In this document: positions 5,496 through 5,510 of the stretch, piece after piece | Position numbering within the stretch: position 1 is the stretch's first letter | Layout of the letters: each line of letters begins with the position of its first letter | Source of the DNA: Pseudomonadota bacterium | Lineage (GTDB): Bacteria; SZUA-182; DTGQ01 | Assembly (NCBI GenBank): GCA_030605265.1 | Contig: JAUWIR010000338.1 | Span: 1-5,510, forward strand | Length of the DNA stretch: 5,510 nt | Direction of reading: 5' to 3' | Translations under genes and position numbers: made by a program | The notes under the pieces: generated by a model | Told to the model about the DNA's origin: nothing | What the model saw: the letters and a program-made list of their open reading frames with translations, nothing else | Databases searched by the model: none

Positions 5496-5510
5496 CTCTA
5501 AAATGAAGGA
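5456..5510 (+). promoter_or_regulatory. Possible promoter and ribosome site for a gene beyond the right edge
   Basis: TTCACT (5456-5461) and TATCAT (5480-5485, five of six against TATAAT) are separated by 18 bases, and the window ends in GAAGGA (5505-5510), a good Shine-Dalgarno. A plus-strand gene starting a few bases past the edge would explain both. The -35 element is weak and the start codon is not visible. Confidence 0.3.

Overview
This is an AT-rich window whose core is one plus-strand operon for [NiFe]-hydrogenase maturation: hypA (1801-2142), hypB (2143-2811) and hypF (2792-5134), closed by a 53-codon membrane-protein gene (5131-5292). The low GC content, purine-rich Shine-Dalgarno sites, two GTG starts and hydrogenase maturation genes beside a remnant that resembles aldehyde ferredoxin oxidoreductase suggest an anaerobe, most likely a low-GC Gram-positive of the Clostridia type. 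That assignment is inference; no marker gene fixes the taxon.

The most striking signal is in the last gene. Its reading frame overlaps the hypF stop (ATGA), runs 30 codons to an in-frame TGA at 5221-5223, and continues for 22 more codons to TAA. The part after TGA completes a recognisable small protein with two membrane segments. TGA falls where remembered relatives carry Cys in a G-T-C-P-I-T-S-N-P-like motif. Nineteen bases after the TGA, the top of a hairpin has a GGUC apical loop, the same loop and nearly the same distance as in the Escherichia coli fdhF SECIS. The best reading is an unannotated selenoprotein, translationally coupled to the hydrogenase maturation operon. A conventional gene caller would stop at the TGA and miss it.

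Left part (1-1340): a minus-strand fragment of an ABC-transporter ATPase, cut off after the Walker A region at a 10-bp direct repeat, then a stand-alone, N-terminally anchored SagB-type nitroreductase (508-1281). A short CTTnGTG repeat array follows it.

Middle part (1340-1800): two gene remnants, one resembling the C-terminus of an aldehyde ferredoxin oxidoreductase (minus strand) and one unassigned (plus strand). A good sigma-70/A-type promoter (1718-1746) then leads into hypA.

HypA and HypB deliver nickel to the hydrogenase large subunit. HypF activates carbamoyl phosphate and passes the carbamoyl group to HypE for the CN ligands of the Fe(CN)2CO centre. hypC, hypD and hypE are not in the window; after the selenoprotein candidate there are only palindromic and AT-rich non-coding sequences (5293-5510), ending in a probable ribosome binding site for a gene beyond the edge.
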